From NCBI RefSeq assembly GCF_009389715.1, contig NC_052404.1:2906738-2970737 (forward strand): a stretch of DNA of 64,000 bases, in the 5' to 3' direction. This DNA is from Phoenix dactylifera (lineage: Eukaryota; Streptophyta; Magnoliopsida; Arecales; Arecaceae). Under the pieces are notes generated by a model. It had not been told where the DNA came from. It made no database searches and saw nothing but the letters and a program-made list of their open reading frames with translations. The position numbers and the translations under genes were made by a program. Positions 35,839 to 47,360 of this stretch are shown piece after piece (the stretch's first letter is position 1; every line of letters starts with the position of its first letter).

Positions 35839-38800
35839 TCTTGTGATGATCCTGGAAGAACTGGTAGAAGAAGTTGATTTCTTGCATGCTTCATGGCCAA
35901 GATATTGTTGAGAAAATTTAGGCCTGAGGAGAGTGTCGAAGAACCCATCTGGGCAAACCATACGCCTGAAATTCATGAGGATAATGCATTTCTTGGAAAT
36001 AGCTACAGCTGGATGAGACCTCTCATTTTCTAATCGAAAGCTTATGATCTAATATTTCCAGAAAGTATGTAGGTTATCTGGTTTAATTATGATTTGCTAA
36101 TTTACATGTAGAAAAATAATCCACATGCTTGTCAGAAGCTGGTTTGGTTTTAAATTTTCTAAATTTATAATCAATAGAAACTATTGACCTGTAAGTGGAT
36201 CTTGCCTTGATCTATCAGCACTGTTCTTGTTTCCTCCTGGACTAACTGATGTAAATGTTGGAAATTTAGTATGCATCTGACTTGTGGGAAATTATACTTT
36301 GTGTTCTGTCGCGGGCTAATTTTATGCCCCCCCTGTAACTTCATAACTATCAAGAATAGCTTGAGAAGGGATAAGACCTGCTGCCTTGCGGTTGTTGAAA
36401 GTGGAAAAGGTTAGACTAGAGGACTGCTCAACAGGGACATTGCTGTCTTGTTTACCAGACAAAAAAAGTTTGATTCATGCAAATTTGACTTGTAGAATTG
36501 GTTGTATAGCTGATGCATATACTTTTTCCGCTTTTGGAGGCATCCTATGATATGATATTGCCTTTAATGGGTCATAACTGGAAAGTATGTTACTCTCGCG
36601 GTTGATGAAATACTCATCATATCAGATTGGACAACTAATATATTCAGGTTATCCACTGCTTAGTTGACATACGTTTGTATGCTCAGATGGAGCACAATCA
36701 AGTTATTAGTGGTGCCACTGGAACATTAAGAATTGTTCCCTTCTCATTTCCCTTTTATTACTCCTCATGTTCTCTCATTTCTTAATCCTTACGGATGGCT
36801 TTTCCCTTACAGATTTCCTTTCTTTCTCTCTCTCATTCTTTCTTCTAATTCTTACGTGTTGCATTTCTAGGTTCAGTATGATGGCATGATTTGTTTAGCT
36901 TCTATGCATGATTTGAGTTAGTTTTTAAACAACAGTCCCTGTTGTACCAAAAAAGAAAAAAAAAGAGGCTGGAGTTGGGTAAGAATGATATGAGATTTTC
37001 TTGACGTTTTTCATATAAATGGTGGTCGAGATGCTTGAGGGATGACATTACCCCACCTCTCTCCTCTTATAATGTTAGAGGGTGCACCGCCGAGTTATAA
37101 GCACATGATAAGATTTTCTTCACCCTTAATTGCAATACGTTAATGATATTTTTTTTTTTTGAACTTAGACTGTATATACCTTCTTTCTACCTTCTAACAA
37201 ATTGGCAGCCTAAGACCCTCCTTACTCTTCAAGAAAGACGTTTTACATGAGTTGTGGATACGCCAGCTCTTATTTGTGAATAAGTCTGCAAGGATGGCTC
37301 TGTTTTGAGTTGATATCCTTTGAGGCTACCCTGAGTTTGTGGGGAACTGTGGAAATTGATCTTCTTAACTCCCATTTGGTGTACATAGTTTGGATGGATT
37401 TCTTAATACGGCTGTCACACTTGTATAGAAGGTGCTTATGGCACATTGTGTCACCTATTGCGGAGTAGCAATTTCATCCTTTCTTCTTTGTTGTAGAAAT
37501 CATCATTTCCTTCACCTATTCAGTGGAATCATAATATAGTTTCCTCATCCAAGTTCATCCAAGGAGTTACAGGATGAAAGATAGGCCAGATTGGTAAATG
37601 TACAGGTTTTGAGATGGTAAAGAGACCGAAGTTTCGAAAGTACTGAAAGTAAGGCAGCATCATATTGATGATCCACTAGTATATTGGAGAAAAATAAAAA
37701 AAAAAAATCATGAATAATTTCAAGTTTGGAGCTGTACAACCAATTCGATCCCTTCGAGAGGAAAATACAATCAATCCGAAGCTGGGGGGACATTTTCCTT
37801 GCTCAAAATTCTTCAGTGGTTGAGAAAATTCAATCCAAGGTATTGTGAATGTGATGCTGATGGAATATAGATAATAGTAGGGGAAGAAGTCATGATATGG
37901 TGATTTTGCTTGTGACCCCACTCTTGTGTCCTTTTGAGTGTCTTTCCACTTAACCCATCACCATTTTTCTGAAAAAAAAGGGGAAAAGAATAGAAATGGG
38001 GAAAAAAAGCTTATGACAAAAAAAAAAAAAAAGATGTGTTATACAAATAAATTTTCTCTTTTATCCTTAAAAGAGAAACCCATTTGGAAGGACCAATCTG
38101 GAGAGTATACTCTGCTGAGGACAGATAAAGGGAGACAGAGAGACAATGAAGATGACAAGGACAAAGCCAAATTATACTGGAATGAAGTGTCCAGGGCCCT
38201 TTTTGAACAGTATTTCTTGTAAGTCCCACAAATCCTGTTACTTTTAAGTCAGTGGATTTTTCTTAAGTCTATGTCTTATGCATCCAAGGAAAATACTAAA
38301 TTGATAGTAAAATGCTTAAGACAAAAAAAAAAGAGCTTACAAAAGATTCCTGAAGGATCAAAGTTTCATCACCTTCCCCATTGAAGCACATAATTGATTA
38401 AACTGGCTGGAGAGTCCTTTCTTTACGCATGGATCTATGATTTGAACACCAAAATCACATGAAAAAAATTCCTTTTTCATTTATTTTTCAAAATAACATG
38501 GAGGTTGTGAGTTAAATCATATTATCAACTCTTCAATCATACAAGCTACTACATTTTTTTCTTTCCTTTCTGAATAAACTGTGTCAAGGACAGAAGAAAG
38601 GGAAGCTAAGGGAGGGTTGCATGAAGATAAAAAGCTACCTTTACATCTTAAGGCTCCTTTGTTGGTCTATATTCCAACTTTTACACAATGGTTTTTCCTC
38701 AAATTGTGCATAGCATTTGAAAGCAAATTTTCTTTTCTGAAATTGATAGAAAAATGCTTACATCACCATTCCATTTCCAAGAGACTTCTGAAGGATCAAA

Positions 38801-39332
38801 AATTTGACCATCTTCCATCCAGGAGCAGTACAGAATATATATATATATATATACATATTGAGAGAGAAGGAAGTGCACAATAAATGTTACATTAGATTTG
38901 TTGAGAATTTTTTTTATTGCAAATTGACTACAAAATGACCTACATAAATTTTAGGGGAAACATGATTGCAAATCATCTTCCAAAATAATGTGGAGGACAA
39001 GATTAATCATACAAATTACAAACTCAGCAATCATACAAACTGTGTTCTTTAGGAACCTGAATCACTCTTTTGTAGTTCTCAGCAATTAAATCACAATATT
39101 GGCCAAAAAATAAAGGGGGGAGGAACACTTTCTTTCCTGAAAATTGAGAAAGAGTACCATTTTTCTCAAAACATAACTAAACCCTTAAACTCTGCTATAC
39201 CAAACCATAAGTTTTGAGAAACCAATCTCCAAATCAACAAAGTGCCTTGATACTCTCAAATAACCAGAACAAGGCAGCACACCAAAACACCCTCTCTTAA
39301 ATCTATGAAGTTCATATGAAACACCCTCTCTA
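35839..39332. other. Intergenic between the THUMP gene and the WD40 gene
   Basis: AT-rich sequence holding the 3' flank of the THUMP gene. It has A-rich runs (about 36950-36966 and 38018-38034), a short (TA)n at 38834-38854 and no recognisable coding motif. The open frames near 37940-38220 and 38581-38883 are low-complexity or family-less and are not supported as genes. Confidence 0.55.
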
Positions 39333-40547
39333 TTACTCTAGGCCTTGCCTTATCCTTGGCACCCACCAAACCCTCAAGCTCTTATCAAGCCCCCCACTAT
39401 AGAGCATGAACCCCTCTCCCACACTATAGCAAGAGGCCTGCAAGCACTTCACTGGCCCTTCATGACCTCTTATAACCCCCACCCTCCAAAGCCCACCCCC
39501 ACCCTCCCTTCCCCACACCCCAATACTCTTATCAGCTGAACCACTGCACACAAACTCCCCCATGGAGCACAAGCACAGCACAGCCATCTCATGCGCCCTC
39601 ACATCGCAAACCAACCTCCAACCTTCCCTCCCAACGTCTCTTTCCCATCCCATCACCCGCCCGTCGGACCCTCCGCCATATACCAATCTCCCATCGTCGC
39701 AGACGATCACCGCATTCCACGACACGTCCCTGTGGCCCTCCATGACTCCCTTCAAGCAATGCATGCTCCTCGCCTTCTCCCAAACCTTGATCTTTCCGTC
39801 GGCCGACGCCGAATAAACAAGACCCTTGTGCGCGACAAGGCCATTGATGGCATCGTCATGCGCTCTTATCGACTCCATGCACCTGAGGTCCGCCACCCTC
39901 CACACCTTCAAGGTCTTATCCCATGACCCTGAGTAGATGACACCGCCGTAGACTGCGAGACATGAGATGCTATCAGCATGCTCGATCCATAGCTTCCGAT
40001 GGTTCCGCCGGGTTTGAACATAGTTGCTCTGCCTCATGAACTTGCAGAAGTAGTCCTTCGTCGTCGGCAGGGTGGCTGCGAGCCGAAACACGTTCTCCGA
40101 GCTCCGAGACACCTTCCACACTCTGATCCTGCTGTCCTGATGAGCGGAGAAGACTCGGTTCCCGACCGTTACGAGGGCCTTGACCGAGCCGTCTCCATGG
40201 CCGAACTTCGCGAACCGGCGGAGGTCGGGCTGCTGCCATGCGATGATGTCCTTGCCGCGGGAGGCGCTGAGCACAAACTCGCCACAGAGGGCCAGGCAGG
40301 AGACGGAACCAATATGGCCCGAAAGAACAGCTAATGACCTGTGCCGCGAGCCGCTGGTAAGCGCGTCCGGAGCGCAGCATTGAAGCTCTTTTGGTGGCGA
40401 TTGGTTTGATGTCTGGCTGCCTTCGGAGTCCCCACCGCTCGCAGATTTTGCGAGCAGTGGAGTTGATATGGTGGGCTCTGAATCGGCCATTGCTTGTAGT
40501 TCTTTTTGAGCAAAATTGTTTGCAATTCTTTTAGCTACGGATTGCAT
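39333..40547 (-). CDS. JGB: JINGUBANG-like WD40-repeat protein, single exon, 404 aa
   Basis: A plant seven-bladed beta-propeller expected to act as a protein-interaction scaffold. The named Arabidopsis member JINGUBANG restrains pollen germination, but the family is large and this copy's role is not known. The frame is intact from ATG to stop. An N-terminal tail of about 70 residues (Ser/Thr-rich, low complexity) precedes the repeats. These lie at roughly 74-105 (GHIGSVSCLAL ... IIAWQ), 116-145 (SVKALVTVGNRVFSAHQDSRIRVWKV in part), 187-216 (ISCLAVYGGVIYSGSWDKTL), 226-256 (GLVYSASADGKIKVWE), 269-302, 318-345 (EFVCSGSADKSIGVW) and 351-394 (GGLDKSLRVWWV). The insertion around 151-176 (TTKDYFCKFMRQSNYVQTRR) is typical of this family, as is the lack of introns. 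A second ATG at residue 20 is an alternative start. Confidence 0.93.
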   Translation of the reverse strand: MQSVAKRIANNFAQKELQAMADSEPTISTPLLAKSASGGDSEGSQTSNQSPPKELQCCAPDALTSGSRHRSLAVLSGHIGSVSCLALCGEFVLSASRGKDIIAWQQPDLRRFAKFGHGDGSVKALVTVGNRVFSAHQDSRIRVWKVSRSSENVFRLAATLPTTKDYFCKFMRQSNYVQTRRNHRKLWIEHADSISCLAVYGGVIYSGSWDKTLKVWRVADLRCMESIRAHDDAINGLVAHKGLVYSASADGKIKVWEKARSMHCLKGVMEGHRDVSWNAVIVCDDGRLVYGGGSDGRVMGWERDVGREGWRLVCDVRAHEMAVLCLCSMGEFVCSGSADKSIGVWGREGGGGLWRVGVIRGHEGPVKCLQASCYSVGEGFMLYSGGLDKSLRVWWVPRIRQGLE

Positions 40548-40700
40548 GGAGATGGGATGAAGGGGGAATGGGAATGGAAGATAGAGGGGAAGGAGAGAGC
40601 CGTTGGAGTGAGTATACTGAGGAGAGAGCGTGGTGTTGGACTTCTCGGCATCAAGGTATAGAGGTTTCAGAGGTGAGCTTGTTGGGTGGGTGATGGTTTT

Positions 40701-40711
40701 CCATATTTAAA
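40701..40711 (-). promoter_or_regulatory. Candidate TATA element of the WD40 gene
   Basis: On the - strand TTTAAATATGG lies about 155 bases upstream of the ATG at 40547. That would give a 5' UTR near 120 bases. This is the best TATA-like word in the expected interval, but there is no independent support for the start site. Confidence 0.35.
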
Positions 40712-40719
40712 ACGGTCGG

Positions 40720-42540
40720 AAGCGGTTCAACGGCTACTTTGGAAGCAAGCACCCTTTTGAGGTGGGACCCACACGCTCCTCCTCCTGCTTTTGGGGTGAA
40801 TGAGACTTGGACTCGTGTCACCTGTGGACGCACCAAGATGCTCGGGCCTTCCTATTTTGTGCTATTATATTGAGGAGCAATTCTCTGCTGTCATATTTGG
40901 ATTGGCTACAAAAAAATATTTGCCTTGAAGATTTGTTACGTCAGGTGTGTTCCCAATAATTTATAGGAAGTGACATACGAGTTAGGCTAAAAGGAAAATG
41001 CCATGCTTTCATTGGTAATAACTTGTTTGGCTCCCATTTGCAATCAGAGTGTGTTCCACTTGCATGTTTGCACAAAGTGTAGTGACTTATGAGTTTGGCT
41101 AAAAGGGAAAAAGCTGAAGAAGATACGATGCCTATGTACCAGCTAGGACGGCATGAACCTGTACTGATCAGATAGATCTTCCTTAGATTCTGATTACTTG
41201 GAAAGGAACAAAAATCATACGGAGGCAGCCTATAGGATATCATATAAGACGGGATTTCTATTATACACTATTTCTCTAGTGCCAATAGAAAATCTAAAAG
41301 GCAAACATGAGCGGGCTGTCAGTCCTGTAACTTAAAAAAAAAAAAAAAAAAAAAAAAAATAATGTGCCAAAAGAGTTCGCCCATAAAAATAGACCATCTC
41401 CATTATTTTTCTTTTTCTTTGAGCCTCTCCATTTATCCTCTTCCTCATCAAGCCGTCTCTCTCATTCATGAGACCTTTCTTCTTCTTTTCAGTCTCTTTC
41501 TTCTCCTCCAAATTTCTCTTTTTTTTAGAATATTTGCACTTAAGAGTCATGGCATCTAAGGAATGATATGTATACCTAGAGATATATATTTCTTTGCTAA
41601 ATAACTAATTTGCTTAGTGTATATTACTTGGCTATGTAGTGTATGGCAGTAAAAAGCATGTTGTGGAAACTGTGTATCAATTTGTTTGAAAGTATATATT
41701 GGATCACCAGTATATACTACATGGCCAGGTGATACGCACTTATCGACTTGCTTTGATGTGTGTATTGCATTACTAGGTGACTAATTTGCTAAATGAACAT
41801 TATGTTTTGGAAACTATATCCTAGATAACTAATTTGCTTGTTATGTATTAGTTGGCTATGTCGTATATACCGAAAAAAACGTATATTTTGAAAATAAAAA
41901 AGAAAGAGGATGTCACACGTGATTCCCTTTCTTTTTTGATTTTTTTAATTATGGAATTGACAAATAAATAGAAAAAGACTTTAACCCTTGGATTTCTTCT
42001 TGAAGATGAGCATTAAAAACATAGTAAAATAGAAAGCTTATCATATATTTTTTTTCTCCAGCACCCACCCTATATAATTTTTGTTCGTTAAAATGGCCAA
42101 CGGGAGGGCGGACGAAAAACCATGGCAGCCAGGGTAATGAGTCGCAAGTCTAACACAATCTAACAAACAAATTATGAGGATTTCACAAATATTAGTGTTT
42201 TCATGCTGACGTACATCCCATCGTTTAACAGGCTTGTGTTGTTAACAAAATCCTCTTACAATATCCAACTGTTGTTTACAAAATCCTCTTAAAAAAAACC
42301 TTACGTTGGAAAAAGGTTTTGAAGAGCTAGCAACAAGTATGGAGGATAAAAATTGTAGATTGAATCATGTGGTTAGTCTCTTTTAAGTCCGTGGAGTCGA
42401 ATATAAAAAATACTTTTTTTGAGAAAAAGAGCTACATTTATTAAAAGAGATGGTACTATTGTTTGATGAAATGGCTGTACCCTGCTAATCCAATGGGCAA
42501 GATTTATTTGCTTTGTCCTTGCCACCTTTCAAAGCAATCT
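40720..42540. other. Intergenic, AT-rich, no gene recognised
   Basis: Contains a 26-base A run at about 41334-41359, a CT-rich block at 41400-41520 and AT-rich filler. The phrase GGCTAAAAGG recurs near 40985 and 41096 after GAGTT, hinting at an old duplication. No coding motif was found. Confidence 0.5.
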
Positions 42541-42544
42541 GGTG

Positions 42545-42900
42545 ACATCCAAAGTGGGGCTAAAATTCCATCAGGGTGGCGCAGGTTCGAAACGTGCGGG
42601 CGTCAATTAAATGCAGAGACCGGATGTCCTTCATCTGGTTTGCCCGGTAGAGTCTCCATATGATCTACCGGTACTTAGATGGTGGTAGTGTGACGTACTC
42701 ACACGTAGAAGGGGCTGCCACGTTGGTGGGGCTCCCCGCGGGCGGAAAGGGTATGAGTAAAACTTGTTTGCCTGTATCGAACACTCTCCAGTGGGGAGGG
42801 GGCCAGTGGGGGTTGCTACGTAGGTGAGGTTCGCCTCACCCCTTCTTTTCTTTTTGGCTAGCAAAAAATATAAATAAATAAATAAATAAAAATAAAAAAG
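42545..42900 (+). mobile_element. Candidate tRNA-derived SINE
   Basis: The sequence GGTGGCGCAGGTTCGAAACGTG (B-box-like word GGTTCGAAACG at 42584-42594) resembles an internal polymerase III promoter of a plant SINE. The segment is GC-richer than its surroundings. It closes after TTTTGGCTAGC with an A-rich AATAAATAAATAAA tail, as SINEs do. An A box was not fixed with confidence and no target-site duplication was identified, so it could be another GC-rich repeat. Confidence 0.45.
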
Positions 42901-42901
42901 A

Positions 42902-42935
42902 AGAAGGAGGAGGAGGAGGAGGAGGAGGAGGAGGA
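42902..42935 (+). repeat. (GGA)n microsatellite
   Basis: About eleven GGA/AGG trinucleotides follow directly after the A-rich tail of the candidate SINE, a position where simple repeats often grow from the tail. Confidence 0.85.
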
Positions 42936-42939
42936 TCAC

Positions 42940-44775
42940 ATAATCATGTCTTCCTGGTGGCCATGTGCCCTCCAGCTCATGCTTTGTAATGCGGCTTTAC
43001 TTGGCAGCACAGAAGGCTAATTTGCGACAATTAAATTGTGCTTGAATCTAGAAATCAAGAGAAACTTTAGGATGTGATAAAAACCTAACCGATCTCATTC
43101 TTTTTCAGAGAAATAGGAGGGGAAGGCCCTCCCTGACCTCACCTAAAGTTCTATTAAAAAGAAGAAAGAATGGAGAGGATGTATAGGCCATACAAAAGCC
43201 CCGAGAATGACCACCATGCTAAGGAACCACTTTCTGCAGCACCCTCTTGAATGACTCTTTTATGTTCTTACTTTAGTAATCTCAAAGGAACTCTGAGTTA
43301 GGTCTTTCGGTTTGGTGGAGGACCACAAAGCCTTCATTTTAGTTTATTTTTTGGTCGGATCTGCAATCCCTGTCTATTTAGTGGAATTTTTAGTTGGACC
43401 GATCCAACTACGAACCAATACGTGCAAACACGCATGCATATTGCTCTCTTTTTTTTTTCTTCTTTTGTTTCTTCTTTGTCCACCTTTCTACGTGTTGGTT
43501 CATGGTTGGACTGGTCCGATCCAACCAATAATTTTTCTTTTATTTATGGCAGTAAAGGCATGCCAGCTTCTGTATTCAATTGGAGGCCACCTGACCTACA
43601 CAGAACTTGCCTCCAAGGGTATGCTTTTGTTCATATAATATCATGTTTAAAAGGGATGTAAGTTGTCTTTATATTTTGTATTCATTTCTGCCCTTTAGAC
43701 CATCCTCCAATGTACTCATGATGCAGGTTTCATGCCCTCCCGCAAGGAGGGATGAAGTTTCCATGAATTGGTGAACTTTTCAAGAATTTAATATATATGA
43801 AATTTTGTGCTAAACTTTTAAAAGTAACTTACATTAATGATATACGAGAGAACACGAATATAATAATACTTGCATAAATCGTGAGCACCTTCAAAGAATG
43901 GTGAAGGGAGAACAGCCAAGATTACTGCTAATTTAGGTTTCAGATGCATCCAAGTATAGGTTACAATAATCCATTTAAGAAGTGTTTTTTGGTTCTAAAA
44001 TCTTACTAGAGAAAAGATTATTCGATGTTCATTTATCTTACTGAAATCAGCAGTTGTCGGCCTGATGAACTTTTCATGTGCGTATAACTGGTGCCTTGAA
44101 ACATTTTCGAAAGTCACATCGAAATTATAAAGAGAACAACGCCGATCCTTATTCAAACTATAAAGAGACAAACACCAATCCCTTCTTAAGTTTCTCACTT
44201 CTCCAAAGTATGCATTTGAATAATATGGAAGGAGCTCAACAACTGTATATTGCTTGAAGTAGTGCACTTTGGGGCACCGAAGGGTCCTTGGACTAGGCTT
44301 TTTGCAGCTTCCCTTTGGTTTGTCACAGGACCACTGGTCCTACTAATTGATTCCACAATTTAGGGCACGCTGATCTCAAGTTTTTAAGCAAGACCATTTT
44401 TTATAGGCCGTGCGTCAGGCATGGACACTAAAGAATCACTTTCACACCACCTTTGAAGGGTTCTAAGATGATTATGGCCAAAGCTTTCGCACAAAAATCT
44501 TCCCATTGGTTTGGTGGACTGCTCAAGAAAGCCAACTAAGGAATGAGTTTCCTAAACGAGGGGAACCAAGGGATAATAATATATTACAAGTGTTTATAAA
44601 GTCATTGAACAAGCTAACTTAAAAATAATAACAGAGAACTCGAAAATCTAATAAATTAAGTTGGCAAGAACCTTTCGGAAAAGCATCAAAGGGAAGGGAG
44701 GGATACCACTATTCTTTTGGTTTATAGATTTCGCATTGGAGTAAGGCTACCCCAGTTTACATATAGTTTCATCTG
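42940..44775. other. Intergenic, no gene recognised
   Basis: No conserved protein motif is visible in either strand. Duplicated words (GGTCGGATC, GGACCGATCCAAC and GGACTGGTCCGATCCAACC near 43350, 43397 and 43508) hint at short dispersed repeats. Open frames near 43312-43661 are not family-like. Confidence 0.45.
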
Positions 44776-44778
44776 AAT

Positions 44779-44873
44779 ACATACATGTATGTATGTATGT
44801 ATATGTATATGTATGTATATGTGTGTGTATGTATATGTATGTATATATGTGTGTGTATATATATATGTGTGTG

Positions 44874-44912
<39 letters not shown>

Positions 44913-44922
44913 ATACATATAT
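44779..44922 (+). repeat. Compound (GTAT)n/(GT)n/(AT)n microsatellite
   Basis: GTATGTAT, ATGTATAT, GTGTGTGT and ATATATAT blocks alternate over about 140 bases. This is purely simple sequence. Confidence 0.9.
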
Positions 44923-45090
44923 ATCTGATTGTTGTTCACTAGTATCATATATATTAGAGAAATTATATCCTACACAGCATACACCATGTGGTCATGCATG
45001 CCGCTGATAACAGCCGCTCATTCTTGTGAGCCTCATTCAAAGCACTCATTTCGGTGCATTGTAATAGAAACAAGTAGTTGTGATTGATAG

Positions 45091-45226
<136 letters not shown>

Positions 45227-45603
45227 CTATGTTGTACACACCACCGTGCAGGATATAATTTCTGTATATGGATAAAGGCACAAGTTAATCAAGTTAGCTT
45301 TTGGCACGTGCTCCACACATGTATTCATGAAAATAAGGTTAAAGGTACAATGTTAGCAGGGAAATTATGTGCAAATACATGGGGCTTAAATGCAAATATT
45401 TCATTTATAATTTATACTGCATTAAATTTATCAAAAAATCATGAGGTGCTTGCTATAGATATGTGATGAATAATGTGATTTGGAGCAAACCACTAACCTT
45501 TTTGGAAAACATGCAGAAATTGCAAGCACGTAGACCCGTCATAGTTGGCTATATTTGTGCATGCATTTTGGAAGGGACATAGAACATAGTAGTGTGTGTG
45601 CGG

Positions 45604-46305
45604 TGTTGAAATATTTCAAAATTTCGAGTCTGCCCTTCTTTGTCTTTTGTCTTTTTGTCTAGTGTACTTTCTTTAGTCCCACATTGGAAAGGAATAAAAC
45701 TCAAAAGATCTTTATATAGTATTCAATCTTTTAACTTGGTGAAGCAAAAAAAAGAAAGTAGCCCACGCGCGCATGAGCCCAATGGAGGTCCAAGCCAAAA
45801 TTGGCGAATCCGATCAGGAAACGTTTAACCGGGCGCGTCGCGCTCGATTATCACGCGCGGGTGTGGGCTTGAGTCAGGTTTCTTTTTGCCGTTTTATTTT
45901 TGAGATAAAACGTCGCGTCTTTTAAAAACACCTCTTTGGTAAAACGACGTGTCTTTTAAATACGCCTCTTCCTTTCTTTTTAAATCTTATCAGATCCGAT
46001 AGAGATATCAAATCAAAAAATCCTCTCTCTGATTCCCGAAAGCTTCTCTCCCTCTGTTTTCTGTGTTCCCGAGAGGATACTCTTCTCTGTTTTGTTTTTC
46101 TGAGCGCTTCTGGGCTATTCGACAAGATCACTGCATCTGCGAGTGTGCGCTTGGAGTGATCCAGTTGTTGTATCCTGGAGGATAGGCCGCCATTACCTGC
46201 TACACCGAAATTCATTCTCCGAGGGGCGCGATCTATTCTTAAGGACAGTGAAATCACGCCTCAACTGATAAGTTCTTCCTTCTCTCCATCTATTATTTTA
46301 CTACA
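45604..46305 (+). mobile_element. Probable solo LTR (702 bp)
   Basis: The segment starts TGTTGAAATATTTC and ends TTTTACTACA, obeying the TG...CA rule. It contains AGTCCCACATTGG near 45676 and CTTTATATAGT near 45711 (a TATA-like element), both frequent in plant copia LTRs. The five bases before it (TGCGG) and after it (TGTGG) differ only by a C-to-T change at a CpG, consistent with an aged 5-bp target duplication. No internal retrotransposon domain flanks it, so a solo LTR is the simplest reading. Confidence 0.5.
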
Positions 46306-47360
46306 TGTGGTGCTTTTTCATGACACTACAAGTGGAATATAAATGAAAATATCGAGCGAATCAAGTACATGGAACATTGAAGCTTGTTTAATTAACTATA
46401 ATGCTCTAAGGATGGTGAGGGGACTTGCACAATAAGGCCAAAGACACAACGTCATGTACAACCCTCTTATGTGATAATGCTAAAAATCAGCAAGATCTAG
46501 AACTCAGTACAAGATTTGAACAATCCGAGGGGAATTGAGGTCAGGTTTCTGTAGTACTCTAAAACTAAGAAAAAAACCTTACCATATGCAACACCATAAT
46601 TAATTAATACTGCTAGGTAATAAAGATCTCTCTCTTCCACAACAACAAAAACAAAACAAAACAGAACAAAAAACATATATGTGCTGATAGCATAATAATC
46701 TTCTCCATGCTCCCTGTTTCAAATGATCTTTTTCTTGTTCGAATTTCACCAACTAGTTGGCTAACTGTAGCCTTTAGGTTCCCTGCAATCAACCATAACA
46801 CGAATAAAAACCATACAGCCCAATGTTTGCATTGCCCGAAGACCCATAGAAGGAGTTCAAGAGTTCAAGCAGAAGGCAAAATAGGCAAAGTCAGTCCAGC
46901 CCAGCCTTTCCTGAAAACATTCTACCAATGTCGCTAATGAATACAATACAATACAAAACAGAAGAATAACCAACAACCAGAAAACAAGGAGGGAAAAAAC
47001 AGAAGAATAACTGATTTCCAAAACTAAACATCACATAGATTTGAGTTCACACAACCCAATATTGACTCCTTTCAGATACTATTAATTCTACGTAAAATTG
47101 GTACTAAACCATCACAGAAAATTCTTGGACAAATAAGAGAGCCTTCCGTTTATATGAAATAATGGAGGAACAATTATAATAAATGATGATTAAAGGTGGG
47201 GGAAAATCATTTAGATTATAGCATGGCACTGCCACTTTGTATTAGTCATGCAATGAAAAGATACTGCTAAAGGGACAGTTTACTGGATCATCCTAAATAC
47301 CCCTCCATCAAACATGAGAGCACATTAAGAATGAAAATAACAGAACTTCAATTGTTACAA
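46306..47360. other. 3' flank of folylpolyglutamate synthase gene
   Basis: AT-rich, without coding motifs. It should include the 3' UTR of the - strand gene ending at 47361, but no polyadenylation site could be assigned with confidence. Confidence 0.45.

Noticed and set aside
37938..38222. 94-codon + frame ending KLYWNEVSRALFEQYFL
   Set aside because: It has a lysine-rich low-complexity start, no recognised family, and no supporting splice partners. It is kept as intergenic.
39591..40383. Frames antisense to, or in other frames of, the WD40 gene
   Set aside because: They are shadows of the GC-rich intact WD40 coding sequence.
45922..46257. 111-codon - strand frame rich in Arg and Ser
   Set aside because: It falls inside the probable solo LTR and shows no conserved domain.
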